DNA of 64,000 nucleotides. Source: Catenuloplanes niger (GTDB lineage: Bacteria; Actinomycetota; Actinomycetes; Mycobacteriales; Micromonosporaceae). The notes under the pieces are model-generated. The model was not told where the DNA came from. It did no database searches and saw only the letters and a list, made by a program, of their open reading frames with translations. This document shows, piece after piece, positions 1 to 7,981 of this stretch; positions within the stretch are counted from its first letter, which is position 1, and every line of letters starts with the position of its first letter. The DNA lies in assembly GCF_031458255.1 (NCBI RefSeq), contig NZ_JAVDYC010000001.1:9286501-9350500 (forward strand). The letters run 5' to 3'. Position numbers and translations under genes: made by a program.

Positions 1-132
1 GCGGCCGCTTCCCGGCCGGATATCGCCTGGTCGAACAGCAGCAGCGTCTCGTCGAGCCCGGCGGCGCGCACCCGCGGTCGAGCGCACCGGGTCGGCAGCG
101 CCGCGCCGAGACCCGCAGGAACTGGTGAACGG

Positions 133-421
133 ATGGACGACCACGTACGGCCCGGCGCGCCGGCCGGGTACGGGGACGGGGACGTCGTGGCGTGCCGGCT
201 GCGACCGGCCGATCCGGACCACGTGCCGGTGGCCGGCGGACGTGCGGGCCGCTCTCGCCGCCGGTGGCCGGGACGCCGGCTTCGCGCGTTGCCGTCCGGC
301 CGAGCGCCGGCGGCTGCTGCAGCCGATCGAGGACGCCGTTCACGCCTTGACGCGTCGACGCCGCATCGAGGCGCTGGTCCGCGCCCTGCCGGCGGACGCC
401 GGCTGCGAGGATCCCGGTTGA
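133..421 (+). pseudogene. YdeI/OmdA-like remnant, frameshifted
   Basis: Two reading frames together resemble the end of a DUF1905/YdeI (OmdA, bacteriocin-protection) protein. Frame 1 from 133 reads YGDGDVVACRLRPADPDHVPV, the usual end of the DUF1905 barrel. Frame 2 continues with PADVRAALAAGG and a helical segment ending RRRRIEALVRALPA, as in the OmdA C-terminal domain (typically PADL..AL....RRI). The switch falls near 228-240 and corresponds to a one-base insertion. No upstream half of the family is visible in bases 1-130, so the gene looks decayed or cut by the window edge. The family match is from memory of the motif pattern and is moderate at best. Confidence 0.4.
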
Positions 422-434
422 CCGGGGTCGGTGG

Positions 435-1055
435 TTACCGGCGGCGGACCGCGTACCGCAGGTGGGTGACGCGTGGTGAGGTTTCGGCGCCGAGTTGGTG
501 GAGTTCGACGGTCGAGTCGTCGATGCCGTCGAACAGGCGGATGCCGGTGCCGAACAGGACGGGGGACAGCGCGATGGAGAATTCGTCGATCAGGCCGGCG
601 TTGAGGTACTGCAGGATCGTCCGGGCGCCGCCGGCGATGCGGACGTCGCGGTTGCCGGCGGCGGTGCGGGCGGCGTCGAGTGCCGCGTCGATGCCGTCGG
701 TGACGAAGTGGAAGGTGGTGCCGCCGGGCCGTTCCCACGGGTCTCGTCTGCCGTGGGTGACGACGAAGACGGGGGTGTGGAACGGTGCCTCGTCCGGCCA
801 GGCCGGCTCGCCGGCGTCGAACATGCGTCGGCCCATGACGGTCGCGCCGGTGCGGTCGAACGTCTCGCGGAGGATGTCGTTGTCGCGGCCCTGTTCGCCG
901 CCGGTGCCGAGGTGGAGGTTTTCCCGGAAGAACCGTTGCGGGAACACCCAGGACTGCAGCTTGACCCACTGCCGTCCCATCAGTTCGTCGGGTGATTCGG
1001 GGGCGATGAAGCCGTCCAGTGACATGGACACGCTGAAGAAGACGGTGCCGGCCAT
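435..1055 (-). CDS. RibD C-terminal/dihydrofolate-reductase-like family protein
   Basis: A 206-residue protein starting MAGTVFFSVSMSLDGFIA, the signature N-terminus of the RibD C-terminal (DHFR-fold) reductases. TVMGRRMFD (the GR.T/M-type motif), the DVRIAGGARTILQYL segment with its glycine-rich NADP-binding turn, and LIDEFSIALSPVLFGTG near the end complete the fold. These proteins are presumed NAD(P)H-dependent reductases of unknown substrate. The start overlaps the stop of the upstream SRPBCC gene by one base (TGATG), so the two are translationally coupled. It is the third gene of an ArsR-led operon, and this trio is common in actinomycetes. Confidence 0.85.
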   Translation of the reverse strand: MAGTVFFSVSMSLDGFIAPESPDELMGRQWVKLQSWVFPQRFFRENLHLGTGGEQGRDNDILRETFDRTGATVMGRRMFDAGEPAWPDEAPFHTPVFVVTHGRRDPWERPGGTTFHFVTDGIDAALDAARTAAGNRDVRIAGGARTILQYLNAGLIDEFSIALSPVLFGTGIRLFDGIDDSTVELHQLGAETSPRVTHLRYAVRRR

Positions 1056-1507
1056 CAGCGGGCCGTGGCGGTGACGTAGGCGGCGAGGTTGCCGAGGGTC
1101 TGCCGGCCGCCCTCGATCGCGTGGTACTTCTCGGCGGCCTCGTCGCGCTGGGCCTTGGTCGGGAAGACGGTGCGCATCTCGACGTGGGTGGCCGTGCCGT
1201 CGGCGGTGAAGGTCAGGACGGTTTCGAACGCGTTCGGGTCGCCGGGGGTCTCGCCGTGCAGCAGCGTGATCCGTTCGGGTGCGACGATCTCGGTCCAGGT
1301 GATCCACTCGGGGTAGTCGGTGCCGTCGGGGCCGTGCATGACGAACGTCCATTCGCCGCCGACGGTGAACCGGAAGGCGTGGGTGGTGGTGGTGAACCCG
1401 TCCGGGCCCCACCACCGGGACAGGTGCCGGACCTCGGTGAACGCTTCGAAGACCAGGTCGCGTGGTGCGTCGATGGTGCGGGAGACGAGGATTTCGCGGT
1501 CGGTCAT
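1055..1507 (-). CDS. SRPBCC/AHSA1-family protein
   Basis: 150 residues beginning MTDREILVSRTIDAPRDLVFEAFTE, the typical opening of the AHSA1 (activator of Hsp90 ATPase homologue) branch of the SRPBCC/START fold. W.GPDGFTTTTHAFRFTVGGEWTFVMHGPDG and the ending AAEKYHAIEGGRQTLGNLAAYV are also standard for this class. The fold has a deep hydrophobic ligand cavity, and the physiological ligand is unknown. It lies 3 nt downstream of the arsR-type gene and overlaps the RibD-like gene, so all three are expected on one transcript governed by the palindrome at 1865-1882. Confidence 0.88.
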   Translation of the reverse strand: MTDREILVSRTIDAPRDLVFEAFTEVRHLSRWWGPDGFTTTTHAFRFTVGGEWTFVMHGPDGTDYPEWITWTEIVAPERITLLHGETPGDPNAFETVLTFTADGTATHVEMRTVFPTKAQRDEAAEKYHAIEGGRQTLGNLAAYVTATAR

Positions 1508-1510
1508 CGG

Positions 1511-1858
1511 TCAGTTCTCCTGCCGTGTCTGCTTCAGGTCCTGGACGTAGGTGTCGAGCCGGTCGAAGCTGTCGTTCCAGAACCGCTCGAACCCGCCGAC
1601 CCATTCGTGGATCGGTTGCAGGCCGCGGGCGTCGAGGCCGTAGACGCGTTCCCGGCCCGCCTCCCGGACCTGGACCAGCCCGACCTCGCGGAGCACCCGC
1701 AGGTGTTTGGACGCCTGTGGCGCGCTCATGCCGAGTGCGCGGGCGAGGTCGGTGGCGGGGCGTTCGCCGGCGCGCAGCAGCGCCAGGATGTCCCGGCGCT
1801 GCGGTTCGGCTATCGCGTTGAACGCGTCCGAGGTCGTCGCTGCTCGTGCCATGACCAC
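1511..1858 (-). CDS. ArsR-family winged-helix repressor
   Basis: 115 residues. FNAIAEPQRRDILALLRAGERPATDLARALGMSAPQASKHLRVLREVGLVQVREAGRERVYGLD is a complete ArsR/SmtB winged helix with the recognition helix SAPQASKHLRVL. No cysteine metal site is present, so it belongs to the group that pairs with SRPBCC proteins rather than the metal sensors. The C-terminus (WVGGFERFWNDSFDRLDTYV) is the usual tail of that group. Start could be 1858 (MVMARA) or 1852 (MARA). An 18-bp perfect palindrome lies 7 nt upstream of the start, giving an obvious autoregulatory operator. Confidence 0.92.
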   Translation of the reverse strand: MVMARAATTSDAFNAIAEPQRRDILALLRAGERPATDLARALGMSAPQASKHLRVLREVGLVQVREAGRERVYGLDARGLQPIHEWVGGFERFWNDSFDRLDTYVQDLKQTRQEN

Positions 1859-1864
1859 ACTTTA

Positions 1865-1882
1865 TTTTCCCATATGGGAAAA
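1865..1882. promoter_or_regulatory. Perfect 18-bp palindrome, likely ArsR operator
   Basis: TTTTCCCATATGGGAAAA is perfectly self-complementary and AT-rich against a very GC-rich background. It sits in the 35-bp gap between the MFS stop (1894) and the arsR-type start (1858). Its position implies that the repressor blocks transcription or translation start of its own operon. The promoter itself must overlap the 3' end of the MFS gene. Confidence 0.8.
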
Positions 1883-1893
1883 CGTCAAGGGTC

Positions 1894-3261
1894 TCAGATC
1901 AGCTTCGGCGGGGTGTTGCCCGCGGCGACGATGGCGCGCCGGACCGGGACGAACAGCAGCAGCGCGAAGCCGGCGACGAAGAAGACCAGCAGGCTGATCA
2001 GGCCGATCCGGTAGCTGCTGGTCAGCTGGAAGACCAGGCCGAACAGCAGCGGCCCGAGCCACGACGTGCCCTTGTCACTGATCTCGTAGAAGCCGTAGTA
2101 CTCGCCCTCCTTGCCGGCCGGGATCAGCTGCGAGAACAGCGACCGCGACAGCGCCTGGCTGCCGCCCATCACCAGGCCGATGCACGCGCCGAGCACCATG
2201 AACGGCACCGGGGCCTCGGCCGGCAGCCAGAACGCGCCGAGGATGACGAACGTCCACAGCGCCAGGCTGGCCAGCACGGTCTTCCACGCGCCGATCACGG
2301 CCGCGACCCGGCCGAGCAGCAGCGCGCCGCCGAACGCGAGGAACTGCACGATCAGGATCGTGATGATCAGCGTGGACTGGCCGAGGCGCAGCTCCTCGGT
2401 GCCGTACTGGCTGGCGAGACTGATCACGGTCTGGATGCCGTCGTTGTAGACGAGGAACGCGGCCAGGAAGAACAACGTCAGCGGGTACGCGCGCATCTGC
2501 CTGATCGTGTGGCCGAGCTGCACGAACCCGTCGGTCAGCACGCCGCGCCCACCCCGGTCGGCGGCCGCCTCCGCGGACGGGCGCTCGGTGAGCCAGATCA
2601 GCGGTACGAGCGTGAACAGCGCCCACCAGACACCGGCGGACACGATGCACCAGCGCGCGATGTCCAGCGTCGACCGCGGGTCGTCCGGGTTCTCGAACAC
2701 GGTCAGCGCGACCAGGTTCAGCGCGAGCAGCAGGCCGCCGCCGAGGTAGCCCAGCGCCCAGCCGCGGCTGGAGATCCGGTCGCGTTCGTCCGGGCCGCCG
2801 AGCTGCGGCAGGAACGAGTTGTAGACGACGACGGACGCGCCGAGCGCGACGTTGCCGATCACGAACAGGGCGCCGCCGAGCAGGTATCGGTCGCCGGTCA
2901 CGAACGCCATCGCGATCGTCGCGCCGGCGCCGAGGAACGCGGTCCCGGCCAGCATCGTCTTCTTGTGCCGGGAGCGGTCCGCGATCGCGCCGGTGACCGG
3001 CAGCACGAACACGGTCAACAGCACCGACAGCGACACCAGGTACGGGTAGAACGAGCCGGGCGCGATCGGGAAACCCAGCGGGGAGACGGTCGCGTCGCAG
3101 GTGTCCGCGCCCAGCTCGCAGCCGGCCGCGACCTCGGTGACGCTGGTCAGGAACGGGCCGAGGAACACGGTGATCACCGTGGTGGAGAACGCGGACATCG
3201 CCCAGTCGTAGAAGTACCAGCCGGTGCGTTCCCGGCGGGTGGTCACCACAGCAGCAGTCAT
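1894..3261 (-). CDS. MFS transporter, UMF1/Atg22-like
   Basis: A 455-residue polytopic membrane protein. The N-terminus RRERTGWYFYDWAMSAFSTTVITVFLGPF is the hallmark of the UMF1 (vacuolar effluxer Atg22-like) branch of the major facilitator superfamily. Around twelve hydrophobic segments are visible, with a central cytoplasmic loop near residues 215-240 (ERPSAEAAADRGGRG). GAIADRSRHKKTMLAG matches the loop 2-3 MFS motif. The substrate is unknown; these proteins are proposed exporters of amino acids or other small metabolites. It is monocistronic as far as visible, and its 3' end abuts the ArsR operator. Confidence 0.88.
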   Translation of the reverse strand: MTAAVVTTRRERTGWYFYDWAMSAFSTTVITVFLGPFLTSVTEVAAGCELGADTCDATVSPLGFPIAPGSFYPYLVSLSVLLTVFVLPVTGAIADRSRHKKTMLAGTAFLGAGATIAMAFVTGDRYLLGGALFVIGNVALGASVVVYNSFLPQLGGPDERDRISSRGWALGYLGGGLLLALNLVALTVFENPDDPRSTLDIARWCIVSAGVWWALFTLVPLIWLTERPSAEAAADRGGRGVLTDGFVQLGHTIRQMRAYPLTLFFLAAFLVYNDGIQTVISLASQYGTEELRLGQSTLIITILIVQFLAFGGALLLGRVAAVIGAWKTVLASLALWTFVILGAFWLPAEAPVPFMVLGACIGLVMGGSQALSRSLFSQLIPAGKEGEYYGFYEISDKGTSWLGPLLFGLVFQLTSSYRIGLISLLVFFVAGFALLLFVPVRRAIVAAGNTPPKLI

Positions 3262-3277
3262 CAGGTGTCCAGATATG

Positions 3278-4036
3278 TCAGGCGGGCCAGACGCCGCGCT
3301 GGGTGTAGACGTCCCGGAGCACGTCGAGACGGTCGGTCATGATGCCGTCCACGCCGAGGTCGAGCAGCGCGTGCATCTGCGCGGGATCATCGATGGTCCA
3401 CACGTGGACCTGCAAGCCCTGCGCGTGCGCGGCCCGCACGAACCGGGTGTCGACGACCGGCAGCCGCCCGTACCGGACCGGGACCTGCGCGGCCACGACC
3501 GACGCGGGCAGCCGCAGCCGCCGGCCGGTCAGGGACGCGACCCGCAGCTTCGCGACCGTCCGCATGCCCATCGACGTGGCGATCCGCGGCGCGAGCGCGC
3601 GGATGCGGGTCAGCCGCGCGTCGGAGAAGCCGGCCAGCAGCACCCGGTCCTGCGCGACCACGGACTCGATCACCCGGACGGTGGGTTCCTCGGCGCCGTC
3701 GGCCTTGACGTCGATGTTGAACCGCACGTGCGGCCACGCGTCCAGGACCTCGTCCAGCCGGGGTACGGCGGCCGCGCCCGCGACCCGGACCGTCGACAGG
3801 TCCGCCCAGGTCAGCTCCGTCACCCGTTCCGGTCGGCCGGTGAGCCGCCGCAGGTCCGGGTCGTGGAAGATCACCGGGATGCCGTCCGCGGTGGTGTGCA
3901 CGTCGGTCTCCACGTACCGGTAGCCGAGCGCGACCGCACGGGCGAACGACTCGGCCGTGTTCTCCGGGCCGTCCGCGGCACCGCCGCGATGAGCGAACGC
4001 GATCGGCCGCGGCGTGTCCAGGTACGGGTGATCCAC
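3278..4036 (-). CDS. Glycerophosphodiester phosphodiesterase
   Basis: 252 residues from a GTG at 4036 (MDHPYLDTPRPIAFAHRGG). This start was chosen because the family begins just before the HRGG motif; longer in-frame versions to 4132 add only low-complexity residues. HRGGAADGPENT, YRYVETDVHTTADGIPVIFHDPDLRRLTG and the late VHVWTIDDPAQMHALLDLGVDGIMTDR carry the catalytic histidines, the metal-binding acidic residues and the C-terminal barrel strand of the GDPD TIM barrel. It hydrolyses glycerophosphodiesters to glycerol-3-phosphate and an alcohol. There is no signal peptide, so it is cytoplasmic. Confidence 0.93.
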   Translation of the reverse strand: MDHPYLDTPRPIAFAHRGGAADGPENTAESFARAVALGYRYVETDVHTTADGIPVIFHDPDLRRLTGRPERVTELTWADLSTVRVAGAAAVPRLDEVLDAWPHVRFNIDVKADGAEEPTVRVIESVVAQDRVLLAGFSDARLTRIRALAPRIATSMGMRTVAKLRVASLTGRRLRLPASVVAAQVPVRYGRLPVVDTRFVRAAHAQGLQVHVWTIDDPAQMHALLDLGVDGIMTDRLDVLRDVYTQRGVWPA

Positions 4037-4168
4037 CCGCGCAGTATGCCGGGTGGCCACCGTCGCGCGGGCATCCGGACGGTGAACAGATTTTGCGTCG
4101 GGAAGCCGACGGTCACGGCGCGCTGTCCCCACGTGCCCTCATGATCGCCGGTGCTTTAGGGTGTCCCG

Positions 4169-5617
4169 ATGCGCGTCCTGGCGATCGATTTCGGCACCTC
4201 CAACACCGTGGCCGTGGTGCGGGCGAACAACGGCCCGGCACGCGCACTGGTCTTCGACTCCTCGCCGCTGCTGCCGTCGTGCGTCTACCTGGACGGCAAC
4301 GGCCAGATCCGGACCGGCCGGGACGCGGAACGGTCCGCGCTGCACGACCCGTCCCGGTTCGAACCGAACCCGAAACGCCGCATCGACGACGGCGCGGTCC
4401 TGCTCGGCGGCGGTGAGGTCCCGGTCGCCCAGCTGATCGCCGCCGTGCTGCGCCGCGTCGGTGAGGAAGCCGCCCGGCACCTCGGCGGCGCACCCGACGA
4501 GCTGCGCATGACGCACCCCGCGCAGTGGGGCGAACGGCGCCGGGCCGCGCTGTTCGAGGCCGCCCGCCTGGCCGGGCTGCCGCAGCCGCGGCTGATCGCC
4601 GAACCGGTCGCGGCCGCCTCCTACTACACCGCGGTCCTCGGCGCGCACCTGGCACCCGGCCGCGCGCTGGCCATCTACGACCTCGGCGGTGGCACGTTCG
4701 ACGCGGCCGTGGTCCGGCACGCCGGCCCGGCCGGGTTCGAGGTCCTCGCCCAGCGCGGCCTGCACGACCTCGGCGGTCTCGACTTCGACCAGCTGCTCGT
4801 CGACCACCTCGGCCGCGCGTACGGCGCCGGCGCGAACCCGCTCTGGCAGGGCCTGATCGCGCCCCGCGACGCGGCCCAGCGCCGGCAGCGCACGCTGCTC
4901 TACGACGACGTGCGCGGCGCGAAGGAGTCGCTGTCGCGGGCCAACAGCGCGGACGTGCACGTGCCGTCGATGGACATCTCCGCGCACGTCACCCGCGAGG
5001 AGTTCGACGGGCTGCTGCGCCCGCACCTGGGCCGCACCGTCGACACGCTGCTGGAGACCGTCGCGGCCGCCCGGCTCGCCCCCACCCACCTGGCCGGGGT
5101 GTTCCTGGTCGGCGGCTCGTCGCGGATCCCGCTGGTCGCCAGCCTGCTGCACAACCGGCTCGGGGTCGCACCGACCACGCTGGAACAGCCGGAGACCGTC
5201 GTCGCCGAGGGCGCCGCCTACCACGGCGGGCCCGCGCCCACACCCGCGCAGCGGCCCGCGCCGGTGTCCGTGCCGCCGTACCGGCCGGTCGCCACGTCCG
5301 GTGGGCCGGCCTACCCGACGTCCGGGCCGCCGCAGATGCAGCCGCCCCCGCCGGTCATGCACCAGGCCCCGCCGCCGCCGATGCACCAGCAGCCGGTGAT
5401 GCACCCGCCGATGATGGCCAAGGGCCCGATCGCGCCGCCGCGGCCGCCGGTGATGACCGGCCCGAAACGCGTCTGGTACAAGGACCCGCGCTGGATCTGG
5501 GCGATCGCGCTGATCAACATCATCTGGATCCTGTGCTGCGTGTGCGTGTACGTGCTCCCGGAGTCCGAGACCGACGGGGGCCCCGGCTCCACCCCGACGC
5601 CGTACACCACATACTGA
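4169..5617 (+). CDS. Hsp70-like ATPase with C-terminal membrane anchor
   Basis: 482 residues. The actin-like ATPase core is complete: phosphate 1 LAIDFGTSNTVAVV (residues 4-17), phosphate 2 AIYDLGGGTFDAAVV (about 170-184) and the adenosine motif GVFLVGGSSRIPLVASLL (about 310-327). The substrate-binding domain of DnaK is missing. Instead there is a Pro/Met/Gln-rich linker (about 350-430, repeats such as PPPVMHQAPPPPMHQ) and one hydrophobic helix (WIWAIALINIIWILCCVCVYVLP) close to the end. This is an actinobacterial Hsp70-family variant, probably tethered to the membrane by its tail. The S66 peptidase gene follows after 4 nt. Client and function are unknown. Confidence 0.9.
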   Translation: MRVLAIDFGTSNTVAVVRANNGPARALVFDSSPLLPSCVYLDGNGQIRTGRDAERSALHDPSRFEPNPKRRIDDGAVLLGGGEVPVAQLIAAVLRRVGEEAARHLGGAPDELRMTHPAQWGERRRAALFEAARLAGLPQPRLIAEPVAAASYYTAVLGAHLAPGRALAIYDLGGGTFDAAVVRHAGPAGFEVLAQRGLHDLGGLDFDQLLVDHLGRAYGAGANPLWQGLIAPRDAAQRRQRTLLYDDVRGAKESLSRANSADVHVPSMDISAHVTREEFDGLLRPHLGRTVDTLLETVAAARLAPTHLAGVFLVGGSSRIPLVASLLHNRLGVAPTTLEQPETVVAEGAAYHGGPAPTPAQRPAPVSVPPYRPVATSGGPAYPTSGPPQMQPPPPVMHQAPPPPMHQQPVMHPPMMAKGPIAPPRPPVMTGPKRVWYKDPRWIWAIALINIIWILCCVCVYVLPESETDGGPGSTPTPYTTY

Positions 5618-5621
5618 CCCG

Positions 5622-6647
5622 ATGCGGATCCGGCCGGGCGCGCGCGTGGCGGTGCTGTCCCCGTCGTTCGCCGCGCCCGGCGTGTTCCCGCACGTCCACG
5701 AGCGCGCCATGCGCGTGCTGCGCGACCGGCTCGGCCTGATCCCGGTGGAGTACCCGACGACCCGGCGGACCGGTGCCTCCGCCGCGGCCCGCGCCGCGGA
5801 CCTGACCGCCGCGTGGACCGACCCGTCGATCGCCGCGATCATGGCGACGATCGGCGGGAACGACCAGATCACCGTGCTGCCGCACCTGGACCCGGCGGTG
5901 TTCACGTCGGTGCCGCCGACACCGTTCGCCGGCTTCAGCGACAACACCAACCTGCTCAACTGGCTGTGGTACCACGACATCCCGGCGCTGCACGGCGGGT
6001 CGACGCAGGTCCACCTCGCCCGGCCCGGCGGCCCGCACCCGGTCTCGCTCGGCTCGCTGACGCACGCGCTGTTCCACGGCGGCGACCTGGAGATCGCACC
6101 GGTGGACACGTTCGCCGAGGACGAACTCGACTGGGCCGGCCCGGCACCCGCGGACGGCCCCGCACCCACCCTCCCCGCACCGGAGTGGACCTGGCACCGC
6201 CCGGACCGGGTCGTCACCGGCCGGCTGTGGGGCGGCAACCTGGAGATCCTCGCCTGGACGCTGGCCGTGTCCCGGTTCGTCAAGCCCGCGTCCGCGTACG
6301 ACGGATGTGTGCTGCTGGTGGAGACCTCGCAGGAGACACCGTCCGCGACCGAGGTCTTCCGGACCCTGCGCAACATGGGCGAACGCGGCCTGCTGGCCCG
6401 CTTCCCGGCGATCATCGTCGGGCTGGCCAAGGCGACCAGCCTCAGCCACCCCCGGCCACCCGCCGTGCGCGACACCTACCGCCGGGAGCAGCGCGAGGCG
6501 GTCCTGCAGGCGGTCGGCACGTACGCGCCGGACGCCTGCGTGGTCTTCGACGTGCCGGTCGGGCACACCGACCCGCAGTACGTGCTCCCGTACGGCGGCC
6601 CGGTCACGGTCGACGGCCCCGGTCGGCGGCTGATCGCGCACTTCTGA
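5622..6647 (+). CDS. S66-family (LD-carboxypeptidase/MccF-like) peptidase
   Basis: 341 residues. VAVLSPSFAAPGVFP opens the S66 fold, IMATIGGNDQITVLPHLD is the conserved substrate loop, and PFAGFSDNTNLL contains the nucleophile serine (GFSD). WGGNLEIL and LLVETSQETPS supply the glutamate, and VPVGHTDPQYVLPYG the histidine of the Ser-Glu-His triad. Members cleave LD bonds in peptidoglycan or inactivate microcin C-like nucleotide antibiotics; the length and the W/Y-rich pocket fit the MccF side better, but this cannot be settled by eye. It probably shares the transcript of the Hsp70-like gene. Confidence 0.88.
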   Translation: MRIRPGARVAVLSPSFAAPGVFPHVHERAMRVLRDRLGLIPVEYPTTRRTGASAAARAADLTAAWTDPSIAAIMATIGGNDQITVLPHLDPAVFTSVPPTPFAGFSDNTNLLNWLWYHDIPALHGGSTQVHLARPGGPHPVSLGSLTHALFHGGDLEIAPVDTFAEDELDWAGPAPADGPAPTLPAPEWTWHRPDRVVTGRLWGGNLEILAWTLAVSRFVKPASAYDGCVLLVETSQETPSATEVFRTLRNMGERGLLARFPAIIVGLAKATSLSHPRPPAVRDTYRREQREAVLQAVGTYAPDACVVFDVPVGHTDPQYVLPYGGPVTVDGPGRRLIAHF

Positions 6648-6672
6648 CCGTGTCCCCGGCACCGGAACTGAG

Positions 6673-7506
6673 ATGATGGAACACATGCGGGTGGTGGTCA
6701 CGGGGGCGGCGGGCCTGGTCGGCACGGCGGCGGCGGAAGCACTGGACAAGGCCGGCTGGGCGGTGCGCGGCACCGACCGCACCCCCGGCCGGTGGGTCGA
6801 CGTCGTCGGTGACCTGCGCGACCCGCAGGTCCGCGCGGACGCGGTCCGTGACACCGACGCGCTCGTGCACGTCGCCGCGCTGCACGCACCCCACGTCGGC
6901 ACCGTCACCGACGCCGAGTTCTGGGCCGTCAACGTCGACGCGACCGCCGCGCTGCTCGGCGACGCCGCCCGCGCCGGCGTGCGCCGCCTCGTCTACATCA
7001 GCTCCACCAGCGTGTACGGGCACGCGCTCGTCGCGCAGGGCACCGCCGTCTGGGTCGACGAGGAACTCACCCCGAAACCCCGCGACGTGTACGACGACAC
7101 CACACTCGCCGCGGAACGCCTCATCGCGTCCGGCCCGATCCCGGCGATCGCGCTGCGGATCGCCCGCTGCTTCCCGGAACGCCCGCACGTGCTCGCCGGT
7201 CACCTGCTGCACCGCGCGGTCGGCGTCGGTGACGTCGCCGACGCGATCGTCCTCGCCGCCGGCCAGACCGCGGTCACCGGCGCCTACAACATCGCCGGCC
7301 CGTACCCGTTCACCCCCGGCGACTGCCGCGACCTGTTCCGCGACGCACCCACGCTGATCACGCAGCGGGTGCCCCGGGTCGCGGCCGCGTTCCGCGAACG
7401 CGGCTGGCGGCTGCCGGCCAGCATCGACCGCGTCTACGACTCCCGGGCCGCCGCCCGCGCGCTCGGCTACCGGCCCCGCTTCACCGCCCTCGACTTCCTC
7501 AGCTGA
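6673..7506 (+). CDS. NAD-dependent epimerase/dehydratase (extended SDR)
   Basis: Up to 277 residues; the true start may be 6685 (MRVVVTGAAGLVGTAAAE), which puts the Rossmann glycine motif at the N-terminus. LVHVAALHAPHVG and LVYISSTSVYGHAL are the usual extended-SDR strand 4 and catalytic-serine segments. The expected YxxxK is degenerate: the region reads VYDDTTLAAERL, so the lysine is replaced by threonine. That may mean altered or lost oxidoreductase activity. The protein is also shorter than typical sugar epimerases (about 310-330), mostly in the substrate domain. Substrate unknown. Confidence 0.82.
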   Translation: MMEHMRVVVTGAAGLVGTAAAEALDKAGWAVRGTDRTPGRWVDVVGDLRDPQVRADAVRDTDALVHVAALHAPHVGTVTDAEFWAVNVDATAALLGDAARAGVRRLVYISSTSVYGHALVAQGTAVWVDEELTPKPRDVYDDTTLAAERLIASGPIPAIALRIARCFPERPHVLAGHLLHRAVGVGDVADAIVLAAGQTAVTGAYNIAGPYPFTPGDCRDLFRDAPTLITQRVPRVAAAFRERGWRLPASIDRVYDSRAAARALGYRPRFTALDFLS

Positions 7507-7556
7507 CCCGGTCACCGCGCCACCCGCCCCACCACCCGCGCGTCTTACAGTGGTGC

Positions 7557-7946
7557 GTGCGGATTGTGATCGAGGATGGCGGGGACGTGCCGCCGTACGC
7601 GCAGATCAGGGACCAGGTCGCGGGCCTGGCCCGGGACGGTGACCTGGCGGCCGGGACACGGCTGCCGGCCGTGCGGGCGCTCGCCGAGCAGCTCGGGCTG
7701 GCGGTGAACACGGTCGCCCGCGCCTACCGGGAGCTGGAACAGGCCGGGCTGGTCGAGACCCGCGGACGGCACGGGACCGTGATCACCGCCCGGGCCGCCG
7801 GGGCGTCCACCGAGGCGCTGCGGCTCGCCGGGCAGTACGCGACGGCGACGCGGGCGCTCGGCGTACCACCGGAACAAGCTCTTGATCTGGTCAGGGCCGC
7901 GTTGGGCCTGCGGGCGGACACCACGCCCACGCGCGGGCGGCCATAG
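7557..7946 (+). CDS. GntR-family regulator, YtrA type
   Basis: 129 residues with a GTG start (VRIVIEDGGDVPPYAQI). PPYAQIRDQVAGLARDGDLAAGTRLPAVRALAEQLGLAVNTVARAYRELEQAGLVETRGRHGTVI is a full GntR winged helix. The short C-terminal extension (about 55 residues, two helices) is that of the YtrA subfamily, which normally controls ABC transporter genes. No transporter gene is adjacent here, so the target is unclear. A separate transcript is likely, since 50 bp of non-coding sequence precedes it. Confidence 0.9.
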   Translation: MRIVIEDGGDVPPYAQIRDQVAGLARDGDLAAGTRLPAVRALAEQLGLAVNTVARAYRELEQAGLVETRGRHGTVITARAAGASTEALRLAGQYATATRALGVPPEQALDLVRAALGLRADTTPTRGRP

Positions 7947-7981
7947 GCGCGACGGCGGAAAATCGGGCAGACTGCGACGGC

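Noticed and set aside
1-124. Possible minus-strand coding start reading VRAAGLDETLLLFDQAISGREAA toward the left edge
   Set aside because: Only about 24 residues remain in the window and no family pattern could be confirmed.
4139-6475. Very long open frame (778 codons) on the minus strand opposite the Hsp70-like and S66 genes
   Set aside because: It has Arg/Ser/Gly-rich composition with no domain and is antisense to two clear genes; in GC-rich DNA such frames arise from the third-position bias of the real genes.
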